From: Gemmatimonadota bacterium
GTDB lineage: Bacteria > GCA-2686955
DNA length: 64,000 bases
Reading direction: 5' to 3'
NCBI GenBank assembly: GCA_002686955.1
Contig: NYZA01000108.1
Location: 1-64,000 of the forward strand
Below the pieces are notes generated by a model that saw only the letters and a list, made by a program, of their open reading frames with translations, ran no database searches and was not told the origin of the DNA. How positions within the stretch are numbered: position 1 is the first letter of the stretch; each line of letters opens with the position of its first letter. The position numbers and the translations under genes are program-made. Shown here in pieces: positions 8,166-17,465 of this stretch.

Positions 8166-9447
8166 CAATATCACAAAATCGGACTACTACTGGCACCAGC
8201 TCGATCTCTTGCTGCAGAGCGGATGGCTCGCGCAGGTCGGCGAAACTGAGGTTCTCGACGCGGTGGTCGAGCGACTGCCCTTCCAGGCCGCCTTGCGTCG
8301 TGCCTGCGCCAAGAGCCACGACTATGTGCTGATGATGACCGGAGAGCGGTCGATGGACGAGGATCGCCGTTTCGCCGCCGCCCTCGCCGAGCATCACCCA
8401 GATGTGAAGATCTTCGCCTCGGGCGATGTGGTCTTCTTCCGTGGCGAGAAGCCCTTTTCGGAGTATCGCAACCTGCGCGGTGTGATTACCGACTTCACGG
8501 CCGATGGACTCAAGCGATACATCGCGGGCGAGCGAGGGCCGCTCCCGGGGCTTCGGTACTTGGCGGACGACGGCACGCTCCAAACCGATCGGCCGGCCGA
8601 AAAAACAACCAGCTATCCACGACCCCGCCACGAGTCCTTTCCCCTCGAGCGGTACCGTTTGCCTTTCGGAAGGTCGATCCCCTTTGGCAGTGTGCTCACA
8701 ACCTTCGGTTGCCCTTATCCCTGTCGCTACTGCAACGCGCGCATGGTGCGCTTCCGCACGCGGCCTGTCCTCGACGTCATCGAGGAAATGTCTTGGCTGT
8801 GGCAACATGGGCTGCGAAAGCTGTACATCCGCGATCCGACCTTCGGCGTCCGTCCCGATGAAGCCCTGGCAATATGCCGTGAGATGGTGCGCGAGGGGCT
8901 GGTTTTCGAATGGAACGCATTCACGAGGCCGGATATTCTGGACGATCAGCTCCTCGAAGCGATGGCCTCGAGTGGCTGCGTGTTGGTGCAGCTCGGCCTC
9001 GAGACACCTGATCTCGATGCGCTGCGGGCTCAGGGGAAACGCTTCGTCGAGTCGTCTATCCGCGATACTATCGAGCGATGCCATGCGCTTGGGATCGAGG
9101 TGTGCGGGCATTTCATGATCGGTTTTCCGGGAGAAGATCGGAGCACCTGGGAGCACATCGCCGACTACGCCATCGATGTAGGTTGCGACTACTTCGCGCT
9201 AAACGTCGCCGAAGTGCGACTGGGCACCAGCCTCACCAATGAGGATCCAGTCACCACGCTGGAACGTCGGCGCTACTTTTTCGATGAGAGTGAGCTCAGA
9301 GCGCAAATCCCGCGCCTCAATCGTCGTTTCTACGCTCGTCCTGGCTTCGTCTTGAAGCAGTTGCGAGGCGTGAGCGACACTCGTCAACTCTGGAGTCTCG
9401 CCCGAAAAGGGATCGGTGTACTCGCGCCGTGGGCGACCAGCCCTTGA
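8095..9447 (+). CDS. B12-binding-type radical SAM protein
   Basis: A 450-residue protein starting at ATG 8095 (MSLPRILLLNPPGKAHYT). Residues ~1-150 resemble the cobalamin-binding N-terminal region of this family, without a clear DxHxxG motif. The radical SAM core carries the 4Fe-4S motif in FGCPYPCRYCN (CxxxCxxC) near residue 208, then IRDPTFG and CGHFMIGFPGED. Such enzymes catalyse radical methylations or rearrangements in lipid, cofactor or natural-product pathways; the substrate is unknown. The epimerase gene starts 19 bp before its stop, so the two are probably co-translated. Confidence 0.8.
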   Translation: MSLPRILLLNPPGKAHYTRDCLHSNITKSDYYWHQLDLLLQSGWLAQVGETEVLDAVVERLPFQAALRRACAKSHDYVLMMTGERSMDEDRRFAAALAEHHPDVKIFASGDVVFFRGEKPFSEYRNLRGVITDFTADGLKRYIAGERGPLPGLRYLADDGTLQTDRPAEKTTSYPRPRHESFPLERYRLPFGRSIPFGSVLTTFGCPYPCRYCNARMVRFRTRPVLDVIEEMSWLWQHGLRKLYIRDPTFGVRPDEALAICREMVREGLVFEWNAFTRPDILDDQLLEAMASSGCVLVQLGLETPDLDALRAQGKRFVESSIRDTIERCHALGIEVCGHFMIGFPGEDRSTWEHIADYAIDVGCDYFALNVAEVRLGTSLTNEDPVTTLERRRYFFDESELRAQIPRLNRRFYARPGFVLKQLRGVSDTRQLWSLARKGIGVLAPWATSP

Positions 9448-10382
9448 AGCTCCTCGTTACCGGCGCTCTCGGATACGTCGGGCGTTTCCTCGTGGATGCG
9501 CTGGGCGATGCCGGGCATGCGGTGGTTGCGCACGCGCGCCGCACGCCACCAACGGATTTCTATCGGCGTGCGCCGCATGGCACTGTTGTCGCTGATCTGT
9601 CGTTATTGGGTGCTATCGATGCGGCACTCGATGAAGTGGATGCAGTGGTGCACTGCGCTGCGAGCATGTACGGCGAGGAGGAAGCAATCCACCGGCGCAA
9701 CAATGTCGCGGCCACGGAGCAGCTATTGCGATCGGTGAGGAAGGCCGGCTGCCCACGCCTCGTCCACCTGTCGTCCTTCGCGGTGTACGGCAAGCGGCGG
9801 CAAACCGGCACCACCGAAGATGCGCCACTGGATCGTTCAGGCGATCCATACACACGCACCAAGATTCTCGCCGAAGATGCCGTGCGCGCCGCGGACGATC
9901 TCGAGACGGTGATCTTGCGACCGGGTCTCGTCTGGGGTGGACCCGACGACGAACGCATCAACCAGCGTCTGGAACGTCTCTTGCGTTCACGGATCTTTGT
10001 TTTTCCAGGACGCTGCGACACACCCTTGCCCATGACGCACATCGCCAACTTGGCCGAGGCAGTGAGCCGATCGCTCACGGTGCAAGGAGAGCGGGGCGAG
10101 GCGTTCAACATCACCGACGCGGAGCCGGTGAGTCTGAGAGAGTTCGTCGAGGCCCTGGCACGAGACCGGGGCCTGCCTCCGCCGCGCATTGCGCTGCCCT
10201 TGGCGCTCATCCGCCCCGCCGTGCGAGCCCTGGACCTCGCTGCGAGGATCGCCGGCGTGTCACTGCAAAAAGATGAGTCCCGATTCCGTCTGCTGAACGA
10301 GCCCTGCTACTTCGACATCGAAAAGGCGCGCGAACACCTTGGCTATCATCCGCGAGCACGCGAGTTCTTGGGCGACAAGTAG
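9429..10382 (+). CDS. NAD(P)-dependent sugar epimerase / dehydratase-family protein (extended SDR)
   Basis: A 317-residue extended short-chain dehydrogenase. The Rossmann motif VTGALGYVGRF is at the N-terminus, the catalytic Tyr/Lys pair is in DPYTRTKILAE near residue 140, and LRPGLVWGGPDD and PMTHIANLAEA are typical of NDP-sugar epimerases. It starts at a GTG inside the end of the radical SAM gene. Likely roles are nucleotide-sugar epimerisation or oxidation of an isoprenoid or sterol-like substrate; the radical SAM neighbour does not settle this. Confidence 0.85.
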   Translation: MGDQPLKLLVTGALGYVGRFLVDALGDAGHAVVAHARRTPPTDFYRRAPHGTVVADLSLLGAIDAALDEVDAVVHCAASMYGEEEAIHRRNNVAATEQLLRSVRKAGCPRLVHLSSFAVYGKRRQTGTTEDAPLDRSGDPYTRTKILAEDAVRAADDLETVILRPGLVWGGPDDERINQRLERLLRSRIFVFPGRCDTPLPMTHIANLAEAVSRSLTVQGERGEAFNITDAEPVSLREFVEALARDRGLPPPRIALPLALIRPAVRALDLAARIAGVSLQKDESRFRLLNEPCYFDIEKAREHLGYHPRAREFLGDK

Positions 10383-10443
10383 AGTACATAGCCTCGGCTT
10401 GATCGATGCGAGCCAGGCCTGCGCTCCCAGTGGATCGGATCGA

Positions 10444-10577
10444 GCGAAGTGGGGCGGGGTGCGCGAGGCCACATCGCTTCACGGGCAAGCAGGGCGATGC
10501 GTTCGGGGGAGCGGAGCCACGGGGCGTGCCTCGCCGCGAGAGGGCGGAGATCGGCGAACCAATACTCGGTCCATCCC
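10444..10577 (+). repeat. Dispersed ~130-bp intergenic repeat, copy 3
   Basis: It is a good representative of the repeat also seen at 2034, 2221 and 43635. Key blocks are CGGGCAAGCAGGGCGATGCG, GGGGGAGCGGAGCCACGGGG and CCAATACTCGGTCC. It fills most of the 238-bp gap between the convergent epimerase and SPASM genes. No ORF in it looks real. Confidence 0.6.
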
Positions 10578-10620
10578 CATCTTCGTCCTCTATGTCGACT
10601 GAATGCCCCATGTCGAAACG

Positions 10621-11664
10621 TCAGTCACCCGCGAGATCGCATTCCTCGCGCTGCTCGCTGAATAGGCGGGGAAAGCGAAGCGCGATCCGCTCCGCCACGG
10701 GCACCCAGCGACGCACGGTACGACCCCTCAGCGCCATCGCGCCCAGAACCCAGGGCAAGCGGGGGCGCGCGCAAGGGCATGTTTTGCAGAGAGACTCTTC
10801 GTTCCAGCGCCTCTCGGCATGCAGAGATCGCAGCCGTTCCATCTCCGATGAATTCCAGAGCGACTCGAGGCTCGAATCGGCGATATTTCCGAGGGGCTCC
10901 CCATTCTCGGCGATGTGGTAGCAGGGATAGACCTCTCCGTTGTGGCGGACGACCATCGGGCCGCGCCACAGCAGAAAGCAGGCGTTTTCGCGCAGGTGCC
11001 CGTCGAGCTCGTAGAGCCGGTGTTCTTCGATGCCGATGTCCTCCTCCTTGATGCGGACGGTGTCCACACCGTCCACGCCGGACCACTCATCGATGAATGC
11101 CTGCTGCTCGTGCAGGTTGCGGCGCATGCGGATGAACTGCACGACAATGGTCATCGGGGAACGGCGGCGTCGCTTCTCCGCCGCGAGCGCTCGGACCTGC
11201 TCCACGACACGTGAGAAGTCCCCCCCCGCGCGGTAGTAGTCGTAGGTCTCTTCGCTGACGCCATCGATGCCGACGATCACGTGCCGGCACCCGGAATCGA
11301 GGAGCTTGCGGCGCCGGGCCTCGTCGAGCAGAGTGCCGTTGGTCGAGAGGATCGTATCCACATCGAGCTCGCGGCACCTCTCGAGGAGATCGAAAATGCG
11401 GGGATCGAGGAGCGGCTCGCCGAGGCCGTAGGTGTAGAGGTGATCGCCACCGATGCGCGCGTGCTCCTCGATCAAGGGGAAGAGAAGCTCGTCGGGCAGA
11501 TCTTCGGCGCGATATGCCACGCCTGTTCGCGGGCACATCGGGCATAGCAGGTTGCAGCGAACGGTGGTTTCCACCATCAGCCCGCTCGGCCCGGGAAGAT
11601 CGATCGACCTTCGTCGCAAGTAGGCGGACATCAAGCGCAAACGATCTTTGGGGAGGCGTGGCAT
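10621..11664 (-). CDS. Radical SAM protein with SPASM domain
   Basis: A 347-residue enzyme. The radical SAM motif VRCNLLCPMC (CxxxCxxC) lies near residue 38, with YGLGEPLLD and LSTNGTLLD as expected. The C-terminal SPASM-type region has YPCYHIAENGEPLGNI followed by CKTCPCARP, whose cysteines would bind auxiliary Fe-S clusters. SPASM proteins modify peptides or act as anaerobic sulfatase/peptide-maturing enzymes; no small precursor gene is seen nearby. It is the last gene of the minus-strand run from 17345, 29 bp after the SGNH gene. Confidence 0.85.
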   Translation of the reverse strand: MPRLPKDRLRLMSAYLRRRSIDLPGPSGLMVETTVRCNLLCPMCPRTGVAYRAEDLPDELLFPLIEEHARIGGDHLYTYGLGEPLLDPRIFDLLERCRELDVDTILSTNGTLLDEARRRKLLDSGCRHVIVGIDGVSEETYDYYRAGGDFSRVVEQVRALAAEKRRRRSPMTIVVQFIRMRRNLHEQQAFIDEWSGVDGVDTVRIKEEDIGIEEHRLYELDGHLRENACFLLWRGPMVVRHNGEVYPCYHIAENGEPLGNIADSSLESLWNSSEMERLRSLHAERRWNEESLCKTCPCARPRLPWVLGAMALRGRTVRRWVPVAERIALRFPRLFSEQREECDLAGD

Positions 11665-11693
11665 GGGGTTGTCTTCTCGTCAGTCTCGGGAGA

Positions 11694-13076
11694 TCAGCGA
11701 ACGACGGCCTCCAGCGAGTCGAGCTCGGCGAGGCGATTCCGGTAATAGTCGAGGTCGGGATCGAGGGCGACCATGCGTTCACAAAACGAACGCTCGTCTT
11801 TCAGCCGGCCCGCCCTACGGTAGAATCCCGCGAGCATGCGAGATGCCAGATTGTGAGGTTCAACATCCGCACCATGCCTTTCCATCGAAGCGATCGCTTC
11901 GTCGAGGCGGCCGGCGTCCGCGAGCATCAGCGCATCTACCAGCCATAGGAGTGAACGGTTCTTCGTTCTTGCTGACTTCGACCAGCGATGAAGCTCTGCT
12001 TGGGCAACCGAGGAGTCGAAATCCGGCGCGCGAGGATTCGATTGGGGGGGAGGGGGGGCGAGCACGATCGGCGACGAGAGTTGGCGGCACGCCTCGAGCA
12101 CGGCGCCATAGACAACTTCGGCCACTACCGAATACCCCTCGCCGCTGGGGTGGCTGCCATCGGGGGAGATCAGGCGGTCACGGCCCACTTTCTCTTTCGC
12201 CGCTGTGAATGCGGGCCGCACATTTGCCACCGGAAGCGAATGGCGCGCGGCGATCTCCTTCTGAACCGTCTCCAGGAGCTCAGGTCCACCGCGGCCTCTT
12301 TTCGGGGGCGATCTCCCTTCAGGATAGGTGGCGATGACGAGCACGGCACCCTTCGTGCTGACCTGGCTTGCCATCGACGCCATATCGCTTCGAAGCTGAT
12401 GGTACGCCGCCCGGCGTAAGGTCTCGGGCGCGCTGGAGCCGACCTCCCTGGGGCCCCTGAGCCCCCGGATCAGTCCTGCCTGACCGGGCCGGTAGGGCTT
12501 TGCGACGACAGGCTCAGGCCGTGGCTGTTTCTCCGGCGTCGATCGGGCCCCGGTCAGCCACGAATGAGGCGCCAGCCTCGAGAGCGTCCAATGCAAGAAT
12601 CGGTAGACCCATAGATGCCGGAGCCGGTTTCTCGTGGGATCGAGAAACGAGACGGCGGGCCACTTCGGTTCGCGGAACTTCCAGATGTTGTTCAAGCCCA
12701 CGAGCACACAGACGACATGCGGCCGGGTCTCATCCAAGAGGTCCGGAAGATCGGCGAGAATCTCCCCCGAGGACCGTCCGGGGAGCCCTGCGTTACGAAC
12801 CGATGCCTCTAGTGCAGGGTTCCGCTCTCGAAGCAGGCCTTCGAGCTGCCGGGGCCACGAATAGAGACTGGGCATCGTGCCCATTCCGTAGGTGTATGAG
12901 TCTCCGACGCAGAGGACACGCAAGTCTTCATCCCCGGTATCGGTGGCGTTTCGGACGCGTTGCAGCAGCACCCAGCCACCGGCACGTGGAACCGCTTCGA
13001 AGGCCGCCGCGACGAGCAGCAGGCTCAGCGTCGCGTATAGTGCTTTGCGCGGAGTGGACAGGTGCAAGGTAGGCAT
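11694..13076 (-). CDS. SGNH/GDSL hydrolase with C-terminal TPR-like tail
   Basis: A 460-residue protein starting at ATG 13076, followed by an N-terminal anchor (ALYATLSLLLVAAAFEAV). The SGNH blocks are uninterrupted: VGDSYTYG (nucleophile Ser), GLPGRSS, VGLNN (oxyanion Asn) and DGSHPSGEGY (Asp-His pair). TPR-like helices follow at the C-terminus (GRLDEAIASMERHG, GRLKDERSFCERMVALDPD). Unlike the two relatives at 2357 and 5383, the hydrolase domain is contiguous. It is probably periplasmic and acts on ester groups of a glycan. It begins 10 bp after the ASPIC/UnbV gene ends. Confidence 0.82.
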   Translation of the reverse strand: MPTLHLSTPRKALYATLSLLLVAAAFEAVPRAGGWVLLQRVRNATDTGDEDLRVLCVGDSYTYGMGTMPSLYSWPRQLEGLLRERNPALEASVRNAGLPGRSSGEILADLPDLLDETRPHVVCVLVGLNNIWKFREPKWPAVSFLDPTRNRLRHLWVYRFLHWTLSRLAPHSWLTGARSTPEKQPRPEPVVAKPYRPGQAGLIRGLRGPREVGSSAPETLRRAAYHQLRSDMASMASQVSTKGAVLVIATYPEGRSPPKRGRGGPELLETVQKEIAARHSLPVANVRPAFTAAKEKVGRDRLISPDGSHPSGEGYSVVAEVVYGAVLEACRQLSSPIVLAPPPPQSNPRAPDFDSSVAQAELHRWSKSARTKNRSLLWLVDALMLADAGRLDEAIASMERHGADVEPHNLASRMLAGFYRRAGRLKDERSFCERMVALDPDLDYYRNRLAELDSLEAVVR

Positions 13077-13086
13077 CTCTCGCCGA

Positions 13087-14946
13087 TCAGGGCTGGGCAA
13101 CCGTGACGGTGGATCGAGCTTGGACCCCTTCAATCTCTGAAAAGGAGCCGTCCGGCCACCGTACTTTCACGAGGCTGAGTCCGGTGTACTCTCCGAGACC
13201 GAAGTGAATCACGTTCTCATTGCACGAATACAAGCTCGATCCTGATCTCCTCTCTCGAACTTGAGTCTCGTCGCCGGCGACCAACCACACACGAGCACCG
13301 ATGGCGCTCGTATTCGGCGGATTGCCGACGAGACGCAGACGGATCCATCCGCCCGCGCCTTCGGTCCGATTCACGAGCACCGAAGGGAAGGAACCGTCGT
13401 CGTTTCCGATCACGATGTCGAGTTTGCCATCGTCGTCGAGATCGCCGATCGCAAGACCCTGGCTGCGCTGCAGCGCGGCGAATCCGGGACCGGCGGTCTC
13501 AGTAGATTCGACAAAACACCCCCCGCCGACGTTTTCCATGAGGATGTTCCGCACGGGATCGAAGCCGGCGACATCTCCGTTCGCCACGGCCAAGTCCAAA
13601 TCGCCATCGTTGTCGAAATCGGCGAAGGCTACACCCATTCCGATGACATTCGTGAATCGCTCGATGCCCGATTCCCGACTCTTCCTTCGGAGAACTACTC
13701 CGTTGACGTTTTCCATCAAGAAGTCCGAGTAGTAGTTCGTCGCGTACAGATCGATGTCGCGATCGTTGTCGTAGTCGCCGAGAGCGACACCCATCGCTCC
13801 CGTCCGTCGCGATCTTCGAATCATTTTTTCGAGCACTTGTCCGCTTCGATCGTGGAAGACCCCGTCTCGATAGACATAGAAATTGTCGGGTCTTCCATCG
13901 TTCGTAACGAATAGATCCGAGTAGCCATCGTCGTTGAGGTCGCAGAACGCGGCGCCCCAGCCCTCACCATCGGAAAGCCCCTCGACTCCCATCGCGCCGG
14001 CCATGTCGACGTACCGACCCGAACTGTCATGGATAAACATGTGGTTGGCACACCCACGAACCCCTAGCAATGGCGGATGCCGTCTCGGCTTCTCCGTCTT
14101 CCCATTGGTCTCGAACGCGGTCAGGTTCGCTACGAAATTGCTTACGTACATGTCCAGGTATCCGTCGCGGTTCACATCCGCCAACGCGATCCCGCGACCG
14201 AACTTCGTGCTCGCGACGTCGACTTGCCGGCCGATCTCTTCGAATGTCCCGTCCCCCCGGTTGCGGTACAAGAGGTTGGGCCGGTCGACCGCGGTGGTCA
14301 CGTAGAGATCGTCGAGACCATCGCCATCGAGATCTCCCCAGGCGGCGGCCTGCGCGGTGGTCCTTATCGCGGATCCAAATGCCTGTTCCGCCATCGGAGT
14401 GAATACGAGATCGCCCTCGTTCCGGTAGAGGCCGTCGGGTCGCGCGTGTGAGTCCGGCTCGCGCCGGATCCAGCGGGTCGCATAGGTGGCCAGGAAAATG
14501 TCCTGATCACCATCTCGATCGAAATCGTTGATCGCGACACCTCGGATGTGGCGCGTCGTGATGTTGGAATCGTGCGGATCGAGAAGCTCGAAATGGATGC
14601 CTTGGTCCATTCCGAAGCCCTCAGACGTTCCGGCGCTGGTCGTGCTTGGCTGGAAAAAGGGGGATTCGGGACCTGCCTCATCCGTCTCCACCGAATCGGG
14701 CGTAGAGGAGCACGCAGAGAGCGCGAACAGGCTTAGGGTTCGCGCAAGAATAACTTCCCATTTTGGCGCCCAGATGTGCCGCGGATCTGGTCGATCGGCG
14801 ATCTTCGAAACCGGAGGAATAGCAGGCATATTTCGAGGATTTCGGAGATCGCCGATTGGCCGGAGACGTGGTGCAGATGGGATGCAAGAATGGGAAGTTA
14901 TTCTTGCGTGAACCCTTAGAACCGGTGCGAATCGTGTCCGTCCCAC
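13087..14946 (-). CDS. FG-GAP/VCBS repeat lipoprotein with ASPIC/UnbV domain, signal peptide interrupted by a MITE
   Basis: Seven or so calcium-binding VCBS/FG-GAP motifs (DFDRDGDQDIF, DLDGDGLDDLY, DVNRDGYLDMY, DLNDDGYSDLF, DFDNDGDLDLA, DLDDDGKLDIV) form a beta-propeller. A C-terminal ASPIC/UnbV domain follows (GARVWLVAGDETQVRE ... HFGLGEYTGL ... VRWPDGSFSEI). Such proteins are exported and often bind carbohydrate. The GTG at 14946 overlaps the TAG of the upstream selenoprotein gene. Inside the signal peptide lies a 180-bp MITE with a 3-bp duplication. Removing these 183 bp restores MGRTRFAPVLSLFALSACSS, a normal lipoprotein signal ending in SAC. The frame stays open through the element, so a mis-targeted protein with 61 extra residues may be made. 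Confidence 0.85.
   Translation of the reverse strand: MGRTRFAPVLRVHARITSHSCIPSAPRLRPIGDLRNPRNMPAIPPVSKIADRPDPRHIWAPKWEVILARTLSLFALSACSSTPDSVETDEAGPESPFFQPSTTSAGTSEGFGMDQGIHFELLDPHDSNITTRHIRGVAINDFDRDGDQDIFLATYATRWIRREPDSHARPDGLYRNEGDLVFTPMAEQAFGSAIRTTAQAAAWGDLDGDGLDDLYVTTAVDRPNLLYRNRGDGTFEEIGRQVDVASTKFGRGIALADVNRDGYLDMYVSNFVANLTAFETNGKTEKPRRHPPLLGVRGCANHMFIHDSSGRYVDMAGAMGVEGLSDGEGWGAAFCDLNDDGYSDLFVTNDGRPDNFYVYRDGVFHDRSGQVLEKMIRRSRRTGAMGVALGDYDNDRDIDLYATNYYSDFLMENVNGVVLRRKSRESGIERFTNVIGMGVAFADFDNDGDLDLAVANGDVAGFDPVRNILMENVGGGCFVESTETAGPGFAALQRSQGLAIGDLDDDGKLDIVIGNDDGSFPSVLVNRTEGAGGWIRLRLVGNPPNTSAIGARVWLVAGDETQVRERRSGSSLYSCNENVIHFGLGEYTGLSLVKVRWPDGSFSEIEGVQARSTVTVAQP
14736..14915. mobile_element. 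Complete MITE, family A (180 bp), flanked by TTA duplication
   Basis: Both ends carry the inverted repeat GGGTTCRCGCAAGAATAACT, followed inward by TCCCATT on both sides. The flanks are TTA at 14733-14735 and TTA at 14916-14918. The interior encodes no protein. The end sequence matches the terminus of the insertion sequence at 63483 with one mismatch over 20 bases, so that transposase or a relative probably mobilised it. Confidence 0.88.
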
Positions 14947-17345
14947 TACTCCTCCACCAACATTCGCAGCATTTCCATTGCTTTGTTGGTGGAGTGGATG
15001 CGGCTTAGATACGCCAATCGCCCCTCCTTGTCGATGATGATCTGTAGCGGAAAGGGAGCCGATGCACCCTCCGGCACCACCCGGCTACGAAAATGCTCCG
15101 TCACTGTTTCATCGGGTCCGGGAGGAAGGGTGAAGCAGAAAGGATCGGGTCCTTTTTCGAGGTCCAGCAACACCGGGACCCGCAACCCGGTGTCGGCGAC
15201 GAATTTTTTCACGATTCGCTGGCTCTGGCGCCAGTTCATCGAGAAGGCGGCCAGCTCGTCGTGGGAGAACTCGTTTCGCACGGCACTCATCAGGTCTGGA
15301 ACCTCCAGACCGCAGATCGGTCACCACGAGGCAAAGGCGGCCAGAAGAATGGGGCGGCCCTTGGCGACCTCTTCGTCGAGATCGAAACAGTCCAGGCGCT
15401 CTGGGCAGCTCCCGTCCGGGCAGATGTTGATCATCGGGAGGCGGAAGTTCGGGACCGGATCCCCGACTTGGTACACGGTGGATGGGATCAAGAGGATCCG
15501 GGGAGTAGCGTTCTCGGGGTCGTTCGAATGTAGAATGACCGAAGAATTGGCTCCGGTGCGAACTACGTTCTCTTCCGCTACTTTGAGCGTCAGCAACGCG
15601 GATTCACCGGGCGGCACACACCAGGAACCAGCCGTGTCTTTTTTCCTATCGAAGGGCTGCTCCAAGTCGAGCTGGTGACGTCCTCCGTTCGATACGCGGA
15701 TCGTGATTGTCTCTTCATCGTGCGCCTCCCGCGGTAAGCGGTGGCCACGATCGTGAACAACTAGGCGGGGCGCGCCAGCGCCGCGTCGGATCTCTCCAGT
15801 GAGCAACACGTCGAGTTCCGCCGCCACGAAACGTCCATTCTCGAGATGGACGAAATTGGCCGCGGTGAGTCCATTCTCATGAAGACCGCCCCCGGCGGCC
15901 AGATAGGAGGGATGGAAACCGTCGATTGCGTCCAAGAGCCTGAGACGGCCGCGAACCGAGGCATCGTACAGTCGAATATTGTCCCAATCGGCCACGAGCA
16001 GATACCCGCCCTCGAACGAGAGCCCCATCGCCGACCCCGGGGTGTGCACATTGGCGATCAACTGGGGCGCGGCCGGGGACCCGAGGTCGAAGAGGTCGAT
16101 GCCAAGAGCGCCGTTGGCTACCGCCACCATCTCGTCATCTAGAATCGCGATGCCCCTCGGGGTTCCCGTTGTGTGGGCGGAACTCAGCACAATCGGCATG
16201 CCCGGTTCCTTCAGCTCGAGCACGTGCATCGTCCCCCCGTACAGGCTCACTTCGTGTGCGTCCGTGGCGCCCGCGACGAGAAGATGGGTCCCGTCGTAGG
16301 CGACGGTGCTTGCTCCGCGCATCGCCGGCAGATCGAGATCGCCATCGAGCCTGAGCCGCCCATTTTCCAGCAGACGCACACTCGCAATCCCGTTCGGATG
16401 GTGGATGGCGAAGATCCGATCGCCAACGCGCACCATGTCTCCGAAGCCGCGCCCACCGGTCATGGACGAGATATGCTCCGGGGGCGCGAGGGGCCTGGAG
16501 TCAAGGGGCGGCAAGCGCCAACTCGAAAGCCCACCGCGGGCCTTGTTGTCCGCGCCTCGAGACGATGAAACGGCGATCCCTCTCTCGGGAAACACCAACA
16601 GATGCTCGCTTACCGTGATCCTGCTCCGTTCCAGGCGTGTCTCGACCAGGTTCGCGCGCAGTCGCTCCGCCGCGCTGTCGATCGGCTCATCGATGATCGG
16701 CAGCTCGGCGACCGGAATCAGTCCGATCGCGTCGGTCATGCAGGCGACGATCACATCGCCATACCTTCGGGCGGAACGCGGGTGGATCATGTGTCCCAAT
16801 CGCCCCCGTCCGGCCGACCGGTGATTGACGCTTATGCCACGCTCGACCTTGATGTGGTGCCCATCGACGCGCGCCACGCAACGTCCCGCCTCGAGGATTT
16901 CACCCTCTCCGCACCGGGCGCCCGAGCTGATGTTGACCGCCGCATGTGCTTCGATGCGACTCGAGCCCAACGCACCGTGGATGCTGAAGAGATGGTCTCC
17001 CTCAGCCGCTGGCGCGTTCAGAACGATCGAGCCGATCAATGCGTCTCCCTCTGAGCGGAGCATGAGCGCCCGGTCGACCTCTTCCGCGTCCATTTCCAGG
17101 TCGACGCTCAACTCCGATCGTCGATCATCCGCCTGCGGTACTCGGGCGGTGAGCGTCAACTCCGCCCCCGGCAGCGCCGTTTCGGGGGCAATGCCGAGCC
17201 GAGCCGGCTGCGAGAGCGGGGCCAGGGCTTCGGCCGACGTGCTCTCCCACGGGGAAGCGCGCTCCGTCGTCGATTCCGAGCAAGATAGCAGACCGAGGCA
17301 CAGAATGACGGGCTGCACTCCGCTGGATGTCGATGGGGGCCGCAT
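14946..17345 (-). CDS. Predicted selenoprotein: lipoprotein with beta-propeller and Sec-containing thioredoxin-fold (redoxin) domain
   Basis: Read through one in-frame UGA (15321-15323), this is a 799-residue protein. The signal peptide ends in a lipobox, LGLLSC (Cys22). Residues ~190-560 form an LVIVD-like propeller (ILDDEMVAVANGALGIDLFDL, GYLLVADWDNIRLYD). A redoxin domain starts near 625 (GDPVPNFRLPMINICPDG). The redox site reads FASW-UGA-PICGLEVPDL, so Sec675 would replace the first Cys of the usual WCxxC, giving UxxC with Cys678. Redoxin sequence continues without a break after the UGA (KKFVADTGLRVPVLLDLE, FPLQIIIDKEGRLAYLSRI). A perfect hairpin just after the UGA has bacterial SECIS geometry. 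The alternative is a Cys (UGC) to UGA nonsense mutation. Likely role: thiol-disulfide chemistry outside the cytoplasm. Confidence 0.8.
15293..15323 (-). promoter_or_regulatory. Predicted bacterial SECIS element with its UGA codon
   Basis: On the minus strand the UGA (15323-15321) is followed by 9 nt and then a perfect 8-bp stem, GGTCTGGA (15311-15304) pairing with TCCAGACC (15300-15293), around the loop GGT. The loop starts 17 nt after the UGA. In E. coli fdhF the apical loop GGUCU starts 16 nt after the UGA, and bacterial SECIS elements require G in the first two loop positions. Spacing, stem and loop all fit. Confidence 0.78.
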
Positions 17346-17465
17346 GGGGGATGATATGGCGTCGAAGATCTGCCCGCGTAGGTCGAGCCGGCGCCAGATT
17401 CAGAGGTTATCGTGACGCAGCACGCGGGGGCAATCGTGAACCACGCCTTCAACCCGGTCAACGAC

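Noticed and set aside
15321-15323. UGA as a plain nonsense mutation splitting the redoxin into two genes
   Set aside because: Kept as the alternative, but less likely: the hairpin, loop and spacing all fit a SECIS, the UGA is at the redox Cys position, and downstream coding shows no decay.
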